A stretch of DNA of 64,000 bases from Oegoconia quadripuncta (Eukaryota > Arthropoda > Insecta > Lepidoptera > Autostichidae). The position numbers and the translations under genes were made by a program. Of the stretch, positions 34,501 to 46,600 are shown one piece after another. The notes below the pieces were generated by a model. The model was not told the DNA's origin. It saw only the letters and a list, made by a program, of their open reading frames with translations, and did no database searches. Positions within the stretch are counted from its first letter, which is position 1. Every line of letters starts with the position of its first letter. The stretch is taken from NCBI GenBank assembly GCA_949316235.1, contig OX438758.1, positions 3,257,731-3,321,730 of the forward strand, written 5' to 3'.

Positions 34501-35714
34501 TAACGACATCGATTGGATCATAATGCCAATTGCCAATCCAGATGGATTTGAATTTACACGCGAAGTAAGTATCAAGTGAAATATTTGAAATATATGATAT
34601 AAAAAATATATGAAATATCAAAAAAAATCTTTCAAGAAATAAATGATCTTTAACCACGAGTAAACGTTCACGAAATAATAGTGAAATAACTCCAATTGTT
34701 GTGCGATGATAATTATGTTACAGAATAATTCTTACAGAATATTCTTGAATTGCAACTAAATACACAAATAAGTACACTGAATTGAGCAGATCTACTATTC
34801 ATTTGGCATGGGTTTTTTAAATTGATCAATTTGAAATGTGAAGTCGAGTAAACTTGCTTATTGATAATATAGTTCGAATGGCACAATGTGTCTCTTATAT
34901 TTCTTATCCGTGTGATATTTTTGAGTAATTTGTCTTGTTTTATCTTGATATCCAATTTTATTGGGTCACGTCACGTCTATTTGTTACTTAACTTCTCTCG
35001 CTGTACTGACCTCAATAATGCAAATATCAACTTAGTGCCATTCATTATATCCCTTTATACACTGAAGTTATATAGTAATTTTATAAGTGAAATATTTTTT
35101 TACAGAATAGATTCTGGCGTAAGAATCGCGCAACAGGCTACATGGCAGGCAATATCTGTATGGGGGTCGACTTGAACCGCAACTTCGATATCAACTGGGG
35201 TGAACACTCCAGCAGCGTCGTTTGCATGGAAACCTTCCACGGTCGAGGACCTTTCTCTGAACCCGAAAGTGCTATCGTTGGAAACATTGTTCGCGAACAT
35301 TCCCATAGAATGGGACTATTCCTTGATATTCACAGCTTTGGAAGTATGATCTTGTACGGCTTTGGCACTGGAATTTTACCTCCGAATGGCCTGATTCTCC
35401 ATCTAGTTGGCATTCAAATGGCAACAGCCATTGACAATGTAAAAATGAGTTTCAATCCCAATTATATAGTTGGAAATGTTGCTCTTGTGTTATACGAGGC
35501 TTCAGGCAGTGCACAAGATTTTGCTCAAGCATCTGGCATCCCTCTATCATATACCTTTGAGCTACCAGGCTATAGGTTTGGTCTTGGTACCGCAGCTGGG
35601 TTCTTGGTGGATCCTGATTTTATAGAGCAAGCAGGCTTCGAGACTTGGGAAGGCATTAAAGTTGGAGCAAGATATGCTCGGAATAATTTTGGACGTCTAA
35701 ATGATAAATTGTAA
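31583..35714 (+). CDS. CP2: secreted M14 zinc carboxypeptidase, tandem paralogue of CP1, 6 exons
   Basis: Exons: 31583-31650, 32632-32841, 33204-33309, 33499-33621, 34373-34564, 35106-35714, giving 435 aa. The first five exons have exactly the CP1 lengths and phases; only the last differs, by two codons at the C-terminus. The signal peptide (MYRVFGIF..., cut likely after Ala16) and propeptide are close to CP1. All catalytic residues are kept at the same numbers: H183, E186, R238, N257, R258, H309, Y363, E385; cysteines are at 251 and 273. The position equivalent to CPA 255 at the base of the S1' pocket is Q370 instead of Gly in CP1, while G320 (position 207) is unchanged, so C-terminal preference may differ between the pair. 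CP2 starts 3.1 kb after the CP1 stop and arose by tandem duplication. No classical AATAAA is seen soon after the stop. Enzyme class is certain from motifs; substrate is inferred. Confidence 0.95.
32130..32575 (-). mobile_element. LINE 3' end (CP2 intron 1)
   Basis: Minus strand encodes a LINE C-terminus (FCGTQHMLLQ-like, then NFKSHIKETLC) and ends in an A+T-rich tail. A fragment of the same family is at 40352-40410. Confidence 0.55.
32918..33030 (+). repeat. LINE 3' tail with TTTC end (CP2 intron 2), shared with 57424-57525
   Basis: ATTAGATGGCAAACACAATG, TATGTGTCTCCATTGTGTA and an AAATAAACCTTTCTTTCTTT end recur at 57424-57525. Confidence 0.65.
34233..34325 (+). repeat. LINE-F 3' tip (CP2 intron 4)
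   Basis: TTGAATAAGCATCTAATGC, GATTGCGTGCTTCATCTTCG and GCGTATCCAGCTATCATAAA match the last 90 bp of LINE-F (56221-56320). It ends about 50 bp before exon 5, the same place and orientation as the piece in CP1. Confidence 0.75.
34565..35105. other. CP2 intron 5, nothing recognised
   Basis: 541 bp A+T-rich. No repeat shared with the equivalent CP1 intron is visible. Confidence 0.4.
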
Positions 35715-36013
35715 CAGTGCTACCGCAAGAATTTGAGAGTTAAGAGCTGATTAGGATTTAAAAAGATGTGGGAAAGTTAGTTTGTCTAAAATTTTGAATT
35801 TTTTATGGAAAGTGTTAAATAGTTAAATATATATATTTGTAATGGAAATGTGAATGGAGTCCTTTTCCTTTTTTTGTATTATTTAATTCCTTGTTTTTTA
35901 TAACATTACATATAATTTACCTGATATATTCAATACAACGATAAGTATAAACTGTTCGGCAAAAAAAATATTAAAAAATGTTTTTATTGAGTAACATTAT
36001 TTATTATACACAA

Positions 36014-36240
36014 GAATTCCGCCCGCGGCTTCGCCTGCATGGAATAAATTTACCGCGGATATGTTTCATTGATTTATTCCGCGGGAACTGCTCATTTTAT
36101 CGGGATAATAAAATCATTTGTTTTAATCCACAGTATGTTCTACCTATATTCCAAATTTCATCCAAATCCGTTCAGACGTTTCGCAGTGATTAAACAACAA
36201 ACAAATAAACATCCAAACTTACGCATTTATAAAATTAGTC
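36014..36240 (-). mobile_element. Short Helitron (Lep1-like), minus strand
   Basis: Reverse complement follows the copy at 13863-14095: ATTTTATAAATGCGTAAG, ACGGATTTGGATGAAATTTG, and GCGAAGCCGCGGGCGGAAT at the 3' side. The terminal CTAG is mutated. Confidence 0.7.
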
Positions 36241-36463
36241 AGATATCACCACCGTCAGTAACAATAATTTCGATTAGAATTAATGGTAACCTATTTTTGA
36301 ACCGATTTACAAAAAGGAAGATATTATCAAATCTACTGTATTAATTTTGTACATTTTCCGATAACTTAGACATATATTTCAATAATTATATAATTATACA
36401 TATATTTTTATGTAGTAAATGATATAGCGCCAGGTTAGTCTCATGTACATTCGGTGAAGGTGT

Positions 36464-36635
36464 AACCGCCTCCGTGGTTCAAGCATTGTTGTGTTCCGGT
36501 TGACAGAGATAAGATAGCCAGTCCCACAAATGTGTTGGGGTTTCCGGGTCATTACGCTTCCACCTTCGACCTCATCTTCACTTAACATCAGGTGTGATTG
36601 AGGCCAAGTACCAACCCGTTGTGCATAAAAAAATT
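36464..36635 (+). repeat. SINE-A copy with internal deletion
   Basis: The first 20 bases of the tRNA-like head (AACCGCCTCCGTGGTTCAAG) jump directly to CATTGTTGTGTTCCGG in the 3' half, losing about 190 bp including the B box. Confidence 0.85.
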
Positions 36636-36664
36636 TTTTGATATTAAATACATAAAAGCTAAAT

Positions 36665-36861
36665 ATCCTCGAGCATATCAATGAGTTTTTAAACATCGCA
36701 GGGAAACCTGCATGCCTGAGAAATTAAAATTCAAAGGCATGGTGAAGTCCCCAACCCGCATTGGGCAAGCGTGGTGGACTATGGCCCATACTCCCTCATT
36801 ATACGAGGGAAGGCCTATAGCCCTGCAGTGGGATATTTACGGGAAGATGATGATGATGATT
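36665..36861 (+). repeat. SINE-D copy, headless
   Basis: GAGCATATCAATGAGTTTTT to GGATATTTACGGGAAGATGA follows SINE-D at 55430-55650. Confidence 0.8.
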
Positions 36862-36867
36862 TTCGAA

Positions 36868-37530
36868 ACATTCTTTTCAATAAGGTTCCTGTTGATTTAC
36901 AAATTATTCATTTCAAAAAATTAGAAGATACTAATTATAAAACCGTTACTTATTGAGAAAGCATATTATAAAATATCAGAGTATTTAGATGATAATCATC
37001 CTTGGACATAACTAACTCGTTCGCATGCCAGGCTATTTCACAATTAATAATGAACTGTACAAACCCATTTGTAATATAAAAACCCCTCAAGTTTTTTAGC
37101 CGCCTCCGTGGCTCAGTGTAAACATCATTGGGTTTACGATTCGGAGGTCGCGGGTTCGATCCCCAGCGGGGTACAAGTTTTAAGTACTCGGTTTGGTTGG
37201 TGGTAGGGCATTTTAAATGTCCGCCAAGCAGCAATGTTAATAGCATTGATGTGTTCCGGTTGTCAGAGGTAAGATAGCCAGTCCCCCAAATGTGTTGGGG
37301 TTTCCGGGTCAGTACGCTTCCACCTTCGACCTCATCTTCACTTACCATCAGGTGTGATTGAGGTCAAGTACTAACCCGTTGTGCATAAAAAAAAAGTTTC
37401 TTTCTTTTTCTTCACAGGCGAAAATTGCATTTTGAACAAGCAGTAGCTTAAAAAATGTAAAATTGACTATTTTAAGTGTACTCTGTGTACCTTCAAAATA
37501 ATGCATTTTTGACTTTGACTGTAGGGAAAG
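36868..37530 (+). mobile_element. LINE-G-related 3' end split by SINE-A
   Basis: Broken frame at 36868-37010 (NILFNKVPVDLQIIHF, KAYYKISEYLDDNHPWT, stop), 3' UTR to CCCCTCAAGTTTT, then SINE-A, then GTTTCTTTCTTTTTCTTCAC and a tail ending AATGCATTTTTGACTTTGAC. Confidence 0.65.
37098..37395 (+). repeat. SINE-A copy inside a LINE 3' UTR
   Basis: Head AGCCGCCTCCGTGGCTCAGT, B box GGTTCGATCCCC, 3' end TTGTGCATAAAAAAAAA. A 40-bp stretch of the middle (GGCTAGCTACCACC part) is missing. Confidence 0.88.
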
Positions 37531-37559
37531 AACGACCAAAATCAGATAATATTTAAGCA

Positions 37560-38500
37560 AACAAGATAAAGATAAAGATAGTTTATTTGTAAGAGCATGA
37601 GTAAATATTGTACATTCAGATGTCATATTAAATTTAGTCCTGCATGTCTTGCCTCACGGCGTACAAATCGTCGATGATTATACAAATCAACCAAATGCAA
37701 AAAAGAATAAAATAAAATTACATTCATTGCACATTATTTTTCATCCAGCAAATTCAATAGTAACAATGTCAAAAAAAAATACAAATTAAATGGGTTGGGC
37801 AGCATATTGAATAAGTATTAATTATGTCAAATTAAATTACAATCAGTAAATCATTATAGTTAAACAGAAAAGTCAGAGCAATTTTATTGTCAGTTATTTA
37901 TTATACAATCTTTTAAGTAAATAATTTTTTATCATTTAAGAAGTCTTCAATTTTATAATAACATTTTTCGACTAATATTTTCTTTTATTTCATTTTAAAC
38001 ATATGACGACTGCACTGCTTTAATGCATTAGATAATTTGTTAAAAACTTTAGGGGCCATACAATATACACTTTTGCTCATTAGAGCTGTATGTGACCTTG
38101 CTAAGCAGAGTCTGCTGTTATCACGAAGGTTGCGATTGATCGCATCTTTCTGAAGTTGAAAAAGCTCTGGATTGTTTTTTACAAAAGTTGCTAACTCAAA
38201 AATGTAGACGGAATTAAGCGTCATAATTTTATATTTTTTTAAATAGGGATCACAAGTATCAGTAGGTTTTAGATTAAAGATAGCTCTAATACATTTCTTT
38301 TGGCATTTGAAAATTTTTTCCTTATCCGATGAATTGCCCCAAAATATTATTCCATATCTTAATACTGACTCCACTAAAGCATGGTACGCTACCAAAACTG
38401 CCTCCACATTAAGAGTCTGACTAAGCTTATGTAGGGCATATGACGATCTTGACATTTTCATGCTCCACATGCATCTTCATTTCCTTCTAAAACAATGTAC
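37560..38500 (-). pseudogene. Jockey/CR1-like LINE reverse transcriptase C-terminus and 3' UTR
   Basis: A 161-codon open minus-strand frame (37985-38470) encodes AYHALVESVLRYGIIFWGN, KIFKCQKKCIRAIFN and YCMAPKVFNKLSNALKQ, typical of the region after the RT domain. The 3' UTR runs to about 37560 (GATAAAGATAGTTTATTTG). 5' truncated, so non-functional; lies tail-to-tail with the LINE at 36868-37530. Confidence 0.75.
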
Positions 38501-38888
38501 ATTTTGATAGGGCCAAAGTTCAATTTATTCGATAAGCTATAATGAAATTAAGTACTACAGTAATGAATTAATCTACAGTAGAGTTTTTATTGACGGATTT
38601 TGTTATTGAGGTTTATCATCACCCACGAAGACATTAATGATTGAGTTGCTATTGAATTGTTGTCGCATACAATTGAAAAAGAATTCTCATGCGAAAGCAA
38701 TAAGGTAGTTTTTATTTACTATGGTCAAATCGAGGTTTCACCGTGCAACGTTTTGTCTTAATCTTTAATTATCTTTGGATTATAAACAAACTTCTGTATG
38801 TATACATATATATGTACATAATGTAATATTTTGTCCGTATATTAGTAGAATAAAAATTGGTTTGTCTATAACGAACACATCATTTTCA
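38501..38888. other. Intergenic, nothing recognised
   Basis: A+T-rich, with a TATACATATATATGTACATA patch at 38801-38820. Confidence 0.3.
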
Positions 38889-38889
38889 T

Positions 38890-39620
38890 ATCAGCAATAG
38901 GGTCTTCAATGCTGGACAAAAGCCTCCTCCATTGATCTCCAGAGCCTCCTGCATCCATGGACTCCACCTTGTTGGGATATCATACGCTGCGACTGCCGGC
39001 GTGTGGTCTCCACTGCCTGCCCACAATTTTAATAAAAATCATTAATTAGGAATACACCACACACGCTCAGGAATACACCATTAGATTATAACACAAATTT
39101 AAAATTTAAAAACGCACCCGAGGAAGTAAACATTGTAATATCATTATCATCATATCAGCCATAGGACGTCCACTGCTGAACATAGTCCTCCCCCATAGAA
39201 TTCTTATTTTTTATTGCATAACGGGTTGGTACTTGACCTCAATCACACCTGATGTTAAGTGAAGATGAGGCCGAAGGTGGAAGCATACTCACCCGGAAAC
39301 CCCAACACATTTGGGGGACTGGCTATCTTATCTCTGACAACCGGAACACATCAATGCTATTAACATTGCTGCTTGGCGGCAGATTTAGATAAGATGGTGG
39401 TAGCTAGCCAGGTGGACATTTAAAATGCCCTACCACCAACCAAACCGAGTACTTAAACATGTACCCCGCTGGGGATCGAACCAGCAACCTCCGAATCGTA
39501 AACCCAATGTTGTTTACATTGAGCCACTGTGGCGATTAAATTCCAAAAAAATTCCAGAGTGACCAGTTGGAAGCGGCCTGCGTCCAGCGATTCCCCGCGA
39601 CCTTTGTTAGGTATAAGAAT
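38890..39620 (-). pseudogene. RTE-like remnant, minus strand, split by SINE-A
   Basis: 38890-39025 and 39137-39205 carry words of the RTE family, antisense (TCCACTGCTGAACATAGTCC; CCATGGACTCCACC). It resumes after the SINE at 39540-39620 (AGTGACCAGTTGGAAGCGGC). No intact frame. Confidence 0.5.
39207..39537 (-). repeat. SINE-A, near full length (reference copy)
   Basis: Reading on the minus strand: tRNA-like head with A box (GTGGCTCAATG) and B box (GGTTCGATCCCC), body with TTTGGTTGGTGGTAGGGCAT and GTTGTGTTCCGGTTGTCAGA, and an A-rich end after CAACCCGTTATGCAAT. Length about 330 bp. At least 18 copies or pieces lie in this window on both strands, which makes it the most abundant repeat here. Confidence 0.9.
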
Positions 39621-39860
39621 AAGAATAATTTTATTGAATACAAAATAAATATACACAGTACAGAATAGCGATGATAGCTACTATAATTGGAAACTGTAGT
39701 GTAGCTATAAACGCCCATCTCCAAAGCGACAGGATACCAACGAATGTATTGTTATACTTAGCATTATATAAAATAAATATTGTAACACAACATAACTAAT
39801 AAGTATAACAACTTGAACAAAGAATGAAAAATTACAAAAAAATTCTTAAATATCTACATA
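39605..39860 (-). repeat. LINE 3' end
   Basis: AGAATAATTTTATTGAATAC tail followed by LINE-like UTR sequence, minus strand. Family not named. Confidence 0.4.
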
Positions 39861-39879
39861 AGTACCTACAGAAGTCAAA

Positions 39880-39922
39880 ATGTGTGTGCATGTGTGTGTA
39901 TGCGTGTGTGTGTGATTGTGTG
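39880..39922. repeat. Short TG microsatellite
   Basis: TGTGTGTGCATGTGTGTGTA and similar over about 40 bp. Confidence 0.8.
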
Positions 39923-40005
39923 TATCCATTCGAGAATATCAATGCCCCACCGGCCTACGAGCTATGTGCCCCTGCCCACTGATACTTCAACCTGCTAATC
40001 CGCTG

Positions 40006-40342
40006 TACCGCTTCCGTGGCTTAATGTAAACAACATTAGGTTTACGATTCGGAGGTCGCGGGTTCGATCCCCAGCGGGGTACATGTTTAAGTACTCGATT
40101 TGGTTGGTGGTAGAGCATTTTAAATGTGCGCCTGGCTAGCTACCACCATCTTATCTAAATCTGCCGCCAAACAGCAATGTTAATAGCATTGTTGTGTTCC
40201 GGTTGTCACAGATAAGATAGCCAATCCCCCCCAAATGTGTTGGGGTTTCCGGGTTAGTACGCTTCCACCTTCGACCTCATCTTCACTTAACGTCAGGTGT
40301 GATTGAGGTCAAGTACCAAACCGTTGGGCATAAAAAAAAAAA
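40006..40342 (+). repeat. SINE-A, near full length
   Basis: Head with GTGGCTTAATG, B box GGTTCGATCCCC, complete body, poly(A) end. It ends 290 bp before the CP3 start codon. Confidence 0.88.
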
Positions 40343-40517
40343 GAAAGGTGGTCATTACACAGAGTTTCTTTAATATGACATTTAAATTTCTGCTCTGATA
40401 AACTTAAAAAAAGATAGACTAGCTCGAAAATTATTTCAAGCATGCACCAAGAGAATCATCACCTGTTACTGTTATTATTAATAAAAAAAAAGAAACACAC
40501 CCGTAGCAAATTACAAA

Positions 40518-40635
40518 TTATCTAATTATAAGATTAATTAATGATAAATGGATTAAACATGTTATTTTGATACAGAGCTAAGGCTGGATACGTAGGTCAC
40601 TACCACGTCACTACCCACCAACGGTATCTACCAAT
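40518..40635 (+). promoter_or_regulatory. CP3 upstream region with GATA motifs
   Basis: One GATAA on the minus strand (TTATC at 40518-40522) and one on the plus strand (40543-40547) lie about 90-120 bases before the ATG. No clear TATA box is visible. Weak evidence taken alone; noted because the same motif precedes CP1 and CP2. Confidence 0.25.
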
Positions 40636-43600
40636 ATGTTCTATAATTTGTGTGTGGCCTTCAGTATTAGCGTTTTATTTGTATATGCGAAGAATGAGGA
40701 ATATAAAGGGTAAGTAAAGGGTGTGATTTGAAGGGAATTTGATGTAAATTAGATATTATTGCAAATAAATAATTATATTTAATAACGTCATAGGTAAAAA
40801 AAATGCGTCTAGTGTATCTCCTCTTGGCGTCATTTTTTTTTTATATGAGAGGGCGGCAAACGAGCATGCGGGTCACCTGATGGAAAGCAATCACCGCCGC
40901 CCATGGACACCCGCAACACCAAAAGGGTCACAGATGCGTTGCCGGCCTTTGAGGAAGGTGTAGGCTCGTTTCTTGAAGGTTCCAATTTCGTACTCGTTCG
41001 GGAATACCGCTGCAGGAAGTCCGTTCAATAGGGTGGTCGTACGTGGTATGAAATTTCTTGAGAAACATACATTGGTAGACTTCCACTCATCCAGGTGATG
41101 TGGATGGAGTTTTAATTTTCGGCGAGAAGTGTAATGGTTAAATTGAGCAGCGGGTATTAGCTCGAACAGTTCTGAAGAACTGTTCTGAAGAACACTCCCC
41201 ATGAAATATGCGATAGAGGATGCAGAGGGACGCGACGTCTCTTCGCAACGCCAGGGGATCCAGTCGCGACATAATGCCGAACAGGCGAGCAGCGTTACCG
41301 CGCTGAATAGAGGGAATACTTTGAATGAGTGGTACTTTAAAAAGAGCTCGTACAATATAATATATAAAATTATTTGGTGTATGCTCAAGGATAATTAGGT
41401 ATTATCATTAAAACCTAAACCATTCGCCGATAAAGCTCACTTGCTATAATCTATACTTGCGTTTACAGATTCAGAGTGTATAGTGTTAAATTTGATACCG
41501 AAGAACAACAGAATAGGCTTGATGAGCTGAAGAGTGATCTCGTCGACTTCTTGCGGAAACCTTCACTGAAATACGATGTGGCTGGACGGGCAATGATTCC
41601 GCCATCACATTTCGGATGGTTTGAGGAGAAGCTTGAAGAACTGGGTGTAAAAACAGATATTGTTATTGAAAATGTTTATGAGTAAGTTCTAATGCTAACT
41701 ACCTACTTACTGACAAAAATAGCTACCAGCGTTTTATACAGTTTTACTTACCTTTTTTTTATGCACAACGGGTTAGCACTTGACCTCAATCACACCTGAT
41801 GTTAAGTGATGATGAGGCCGAAGCATACTGACCCGGAAACCCCATCTTATTTGGGGAACTGGCTATCTTATCTCTGACAACCGGAACACAACAATACTAT
41901 TAACATAACATTGCTCCTTGGCGGCAGATTTAGATAAGACGGTGGTAGCTGGCCAGGCGGACATTTAAAATGCCCTACCACCAACCAAACCGAGTACTTA
42001 AACATGTACCCCGCTGGGGATCGAAACCGCGACCTCCGAATCGTAAGCCCAATGTTGTTTACATTGAGCCACGGAGGCGGTTTTATGATATTATTAGATT
42101 TTTTAGTGTTCTGAACCAAAGATGACATGGCGGATCATTATGGAATTATCTCGATCATCACCGCCATTTATTTCAGAAACTATTTAACGCATTCATATAG
42201 AAATAGACGTGTATAGACGTATTCTTAAAACTATTTAACGCGTTTTATAGAAATAGACGTGTATAGACGTATTCTTAAAACTATTTAACGCATTCATATA
42301 GAAATAGATGTGTATAGACGTGTTCTATAGTCGTAATTGGATATCTTATTTTATTATTTTTTTTATTTTTACTGTTTTCTAACTAACCTTATGGTGACTG
42401 GAAGAAATCCCTCTATAGCATAAGTCCCCCGTTGTACTCAAATTCTGTATCAATGCAAAATTTATGTTTTGCTTTTTTGTACAATAAACCGTTTAGAAAC
42501 AAACAAACAAACAATGACCGTTAACATTAATCTCATTCAAATTATTTTTTGCAGGCACCTGAATGACATTGAAAGTAAATTTCTTAACACAAGAGCCAAT
42601 TCTGGAAGAGTCTTCGATTTCGATGGATACTACAGATATGAAGAGGTAAGTTGTTTGTCACGTTCATTGTCCATGTGTACCCATATAAGGATACGCAGCA
42701 AACCTTATTAATATGTGTCTCCATAAGCAACCTATCACACTTTCGAAACTTTCATGCTCGAATTTTTATTGTTCGAAAACGGTAATAAGACATTTCAATT
42801 GCCAGAGAGATTATTTTATAAAACTGTTTTTCTCATAAATTTATTTTATATATGTTTCACATACTAGAAAAACGGTTAACCGATTATCAGAACTAGTTTT
42901 TGATGTTTGACAGATGTTTTACTTACCATCATTTAAATTACTAGAATTACTTTTTAGACAACCCCTATCTGTAGCGAGCGAGCAATATGGGTCGGAGCAC
43001 CCCGACACTGTTGGTTAGGTTCAGAAGGTTAAGGCGGGAGCGAAGCTTGCTTAGATGGCAATGGCATTCTGGCAATAGATGCTTCGGCTAAAAAATCGGT
43101 TGAACTTTAAAACTATGTAAATTTAAAAAAATAACATTTCAATATCGTACATTCGAATTTCTGTAAAATGCATATTCGGTGAAATGAAACATAGAAAACA
43201 AAACTATGGAAAACGTTTTCGAACAATTAAAATTCGAAAAAAAAGAATCCGCTTTCGTGATAGATAACCGTCTCCAGATCGGATCACACCAGATGTGCAA
43301 ACTCAATTTCACACATTTTAAACTGCAAGCATTTGTGAGAAGTCAATCTAAATCTATTGCATATAATACTAGGCATTATGGATTTCTCTTTGTATCAGTA
43401 TGTCCAAACAATTTCCGCTTTGAAAAACATTGTGCGGGAAAAGAAGCCGCACAAGAATAATTAATACAATTAAAAAAAATTTGGGGCTGATAAACATATA
43501 TAAGCCTGTTTGTTATTTAGGTTGTCACTAATTTTGTAGTAACCCCGTTCTATTAATATTATTGTTGTTGTGATCTATAAAATAATCACAATTAGATTGA

Positions 43601-46600
43601 TGGCAATTTCGAAGTATACAGCGTCACATAAATTATGTAACTTTGCTTAGTCTGAAGATAAGATAAGGGTAGCCAATTTGTTTTTATATTTCAGTTATTC
43701 TTGATATTGTTATTCTGAATATTCTCGTAGGTAAATAATATGTAAAGGTACAGTTAAAATATTAAATTGTTTAAACTGGTCCCGACGAGACCGTGTAGAC
43801 CGCATTTTCGCAAACTTAAAATTCTGACACTAGCATCCATATATATCCTTGAAATATGTAAGTTTGTAAAAAAACACCGAAATATGTTTCCCGCACCAAG
43901 AGATCACTACCTGAGTTCCCTAAACCTACGACAAAGGAACCAAATAGCTCTACCCTCTTCAAATATGAAAATATACAATTCAGGCCCTTATGTAATGTGT
44001 TTAAAAATTTATAACAAGATTCCAAAACCAATACGAGACAATGAGAAATTTATCACATTTAAAAATCAACTGACGAAATACCTACTTGACAATTGTTTCT
44101 ACACGCTGCAAGAGTTCTTCGAAAGCAAGTAAAACTGACTATTAGATTAAGTAATAATAATAATATAAATAGTTTTAATGACATGTTATATTATATACGC
44201 TCAGTGCCCTCATAAATTTGCTGTGCCCTAACAGGGCGACTAAGTTATAAGCACCATTTATAATAAGACCATTGTATACACTTAGTTTTGCAAATAAATA
44301 ATTGAATTGAATTGAATTGAGAGTCAAATTGATGTCTTATAAATGGTTCGTAATGCAGTGTTGCTCAATGTCAATGCAAATTAGGATGAAATACTGTGAA
44401 AATAGCTTAAGTAAACCCATCTGATACCACTCTGATCTTTAAACGACATGTTGCTGTACTAAATTTACTATTTAAAGGGTGCACTAAAGCTTGAAATGAT
44501 GTAAGCATAATTACCAAAAAATATTCTAATTCCAGATCTTGGAGCACCTAAGGACGCTACAAGAAACATACGCAGGCTCAGGGATCTCGTTGACATTAGA
44601 AGAATTTGGTGTGACAGATCAGAATCGACCTCTAGTATACTTGAAAATAACAAACAATACTTTGCCTATTGTCACTAATAAGCCAGTGGTTATAGTAGAA
44701 GCAGCTATAAATCCAAGAGAATGGATAACTGTACCTTCAGCTTTGAATATAGTTAATAGGTTGGTGCAGAATCCAGCCCAGTTTCTGGATAAGTCGGAAT
44801 GGATCGTGATCCCCGTTGTGAATCCTGATGGATATGAATATTCGCATACAAATGTAAGTTTTGGTAATTTGCCAAATTCTTTAATAAGCACTTAAAATAT
44901 TATATTATATTCGGGTTTTTTTGCCAATATTTGCAAATAGTTTACTGCAGATGTTATAGGTAATTGACGAACGATTGATATAGTAGGTAGTGACCAACGG
45001 TAGCGGGTTCTAATCCAAGTTTGAGTCATCACAAACCTTGTTTGAGTGATGGGAATACGCTTATACAAATATTTGATTGTTTATCCGTCGTCTGGTGTCC
45101 ATAGTAGGTAATTAGGTTTCTTCGCTGCTTCTAGACTTATGGCAGTAATGCATTATCGTAAAACCTTAACAGTTATGCTGATTGTTACAATGTTTATTCT
45201 AATATTTTCCATAAGAAAAGTTGACACATCAGATTAAAATATAGAAATCGATAATTTAATGACGATGACATTTCCTGGTTAGAATTTTGAGAACAAGTTT
45301 TATAGATCTTTTATGGCCTTTCAACCTTGTAATCATTTGTCTCAAAAATGATTTTAACATCTTTTAGGTGACATAATAACTAGGTTTTATTAAGTTTGAG
45401 TGCGTACTCGATGTTGACAAAATATATTGGAAAAAATTGTGATTTATTTATTTATTTAATAAGACACACCAACAGCACACATATTACAACTCACATAACA
45501 ACAGTTTCAAGTATAAACAGGTCTGATACATGTGCCAATAATAGGCGTGTACAACATTCAAGAGATATACACAGCTCTAGACATAATTAAGTTAAGTCTA
45601 AATTAAAAACTAAATTAATTTAAGTGAAACAGCACAATGGTCTATAAATGTTGCTTCCGCAAATATTGAGAAATTCTTCTCTTAAACACACCTAATGAAT
45701 CGTGAAAGATATCAGTCTGTGGGATCTCACTATTCAAATGGTTAAATTCACCACACAATCTCGGGATTGGAGAATGACGTAGAACATTTGTTCTAGACGT
45801 GATCATTTACTTAGGCCGTCATTCACGTTATACTGGTCCACGTCGCCGGAGCTGGTGCATACTTTGCTCAGCAGCTGAGCTTATTCACTCAGCAGGGCAA
45901 TGGCACTAGGGTACTAGATACACCACACGGAAGGGACCCTTGATATTTTGATATATTTTTATATTAGTGAAAATATATTTATTTAAAAACAGTAACAAAT
46001 AAAGAGATGGAATTTAAATATAAACTAGAACAAATGTAAAAAAATTGGGGCCGCGAGGCAAGGTACCCAAAACGCTGGCAGCGTTTCCTCGTTGTATGCA
46101 GATACTTAAGCGTTGGGCGAGGAAACAACCAGCTCTCGGGTCACCAGTGACATCGACTTAGTCGATTGAAATATCAAAGAAATATCTTTTTTATATTTGA
46201 TATATTTTCAATTGTGAATGTACAAATTACCAATGTTATCCGAATAAATTTAAATATCACGTTAAAACACGTAATCTGGGCATCTTCTTTTGAATCTTGA
46301 ATTTGACCTGCCATACTTTTTTTTCTTATGCACAATGGGTTAGCACTTGACCTCAATCACACCTTATGTTAAGTGAAGAAACCGAAAGTGGAAGCGTACT
46401 CACTCGTAAACAACATCTTATTTGGGGGACTGGCTATCTTATCTATGACAACCGGAACACAACAATGCTATTTAGCGGCAGATTTAGATAAGATGGTAGT
46501 TGCTAGACAGGCGGACATTTTAAAATGTCGTACCACCAACCAAACTGAGTACTAAGCACGTACCACGCTGGGGATCGACCCCGCGACCACCGATTTGTAA

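Noticed and set aside
43206..43460. 84-codon frame in CP3 intron 3 as an extra exon
   Set aside because: No flanking splice sites in phase, no resemblance to M14 proteins; exon 3 to exon 4 joins in phase without it.
44468..44891. Minus-strand ORFs overlapping CP3 exon 4 and similar antisense frames over other CP exons
   Set aside because: Shadows of the coding strand; no independent motif.
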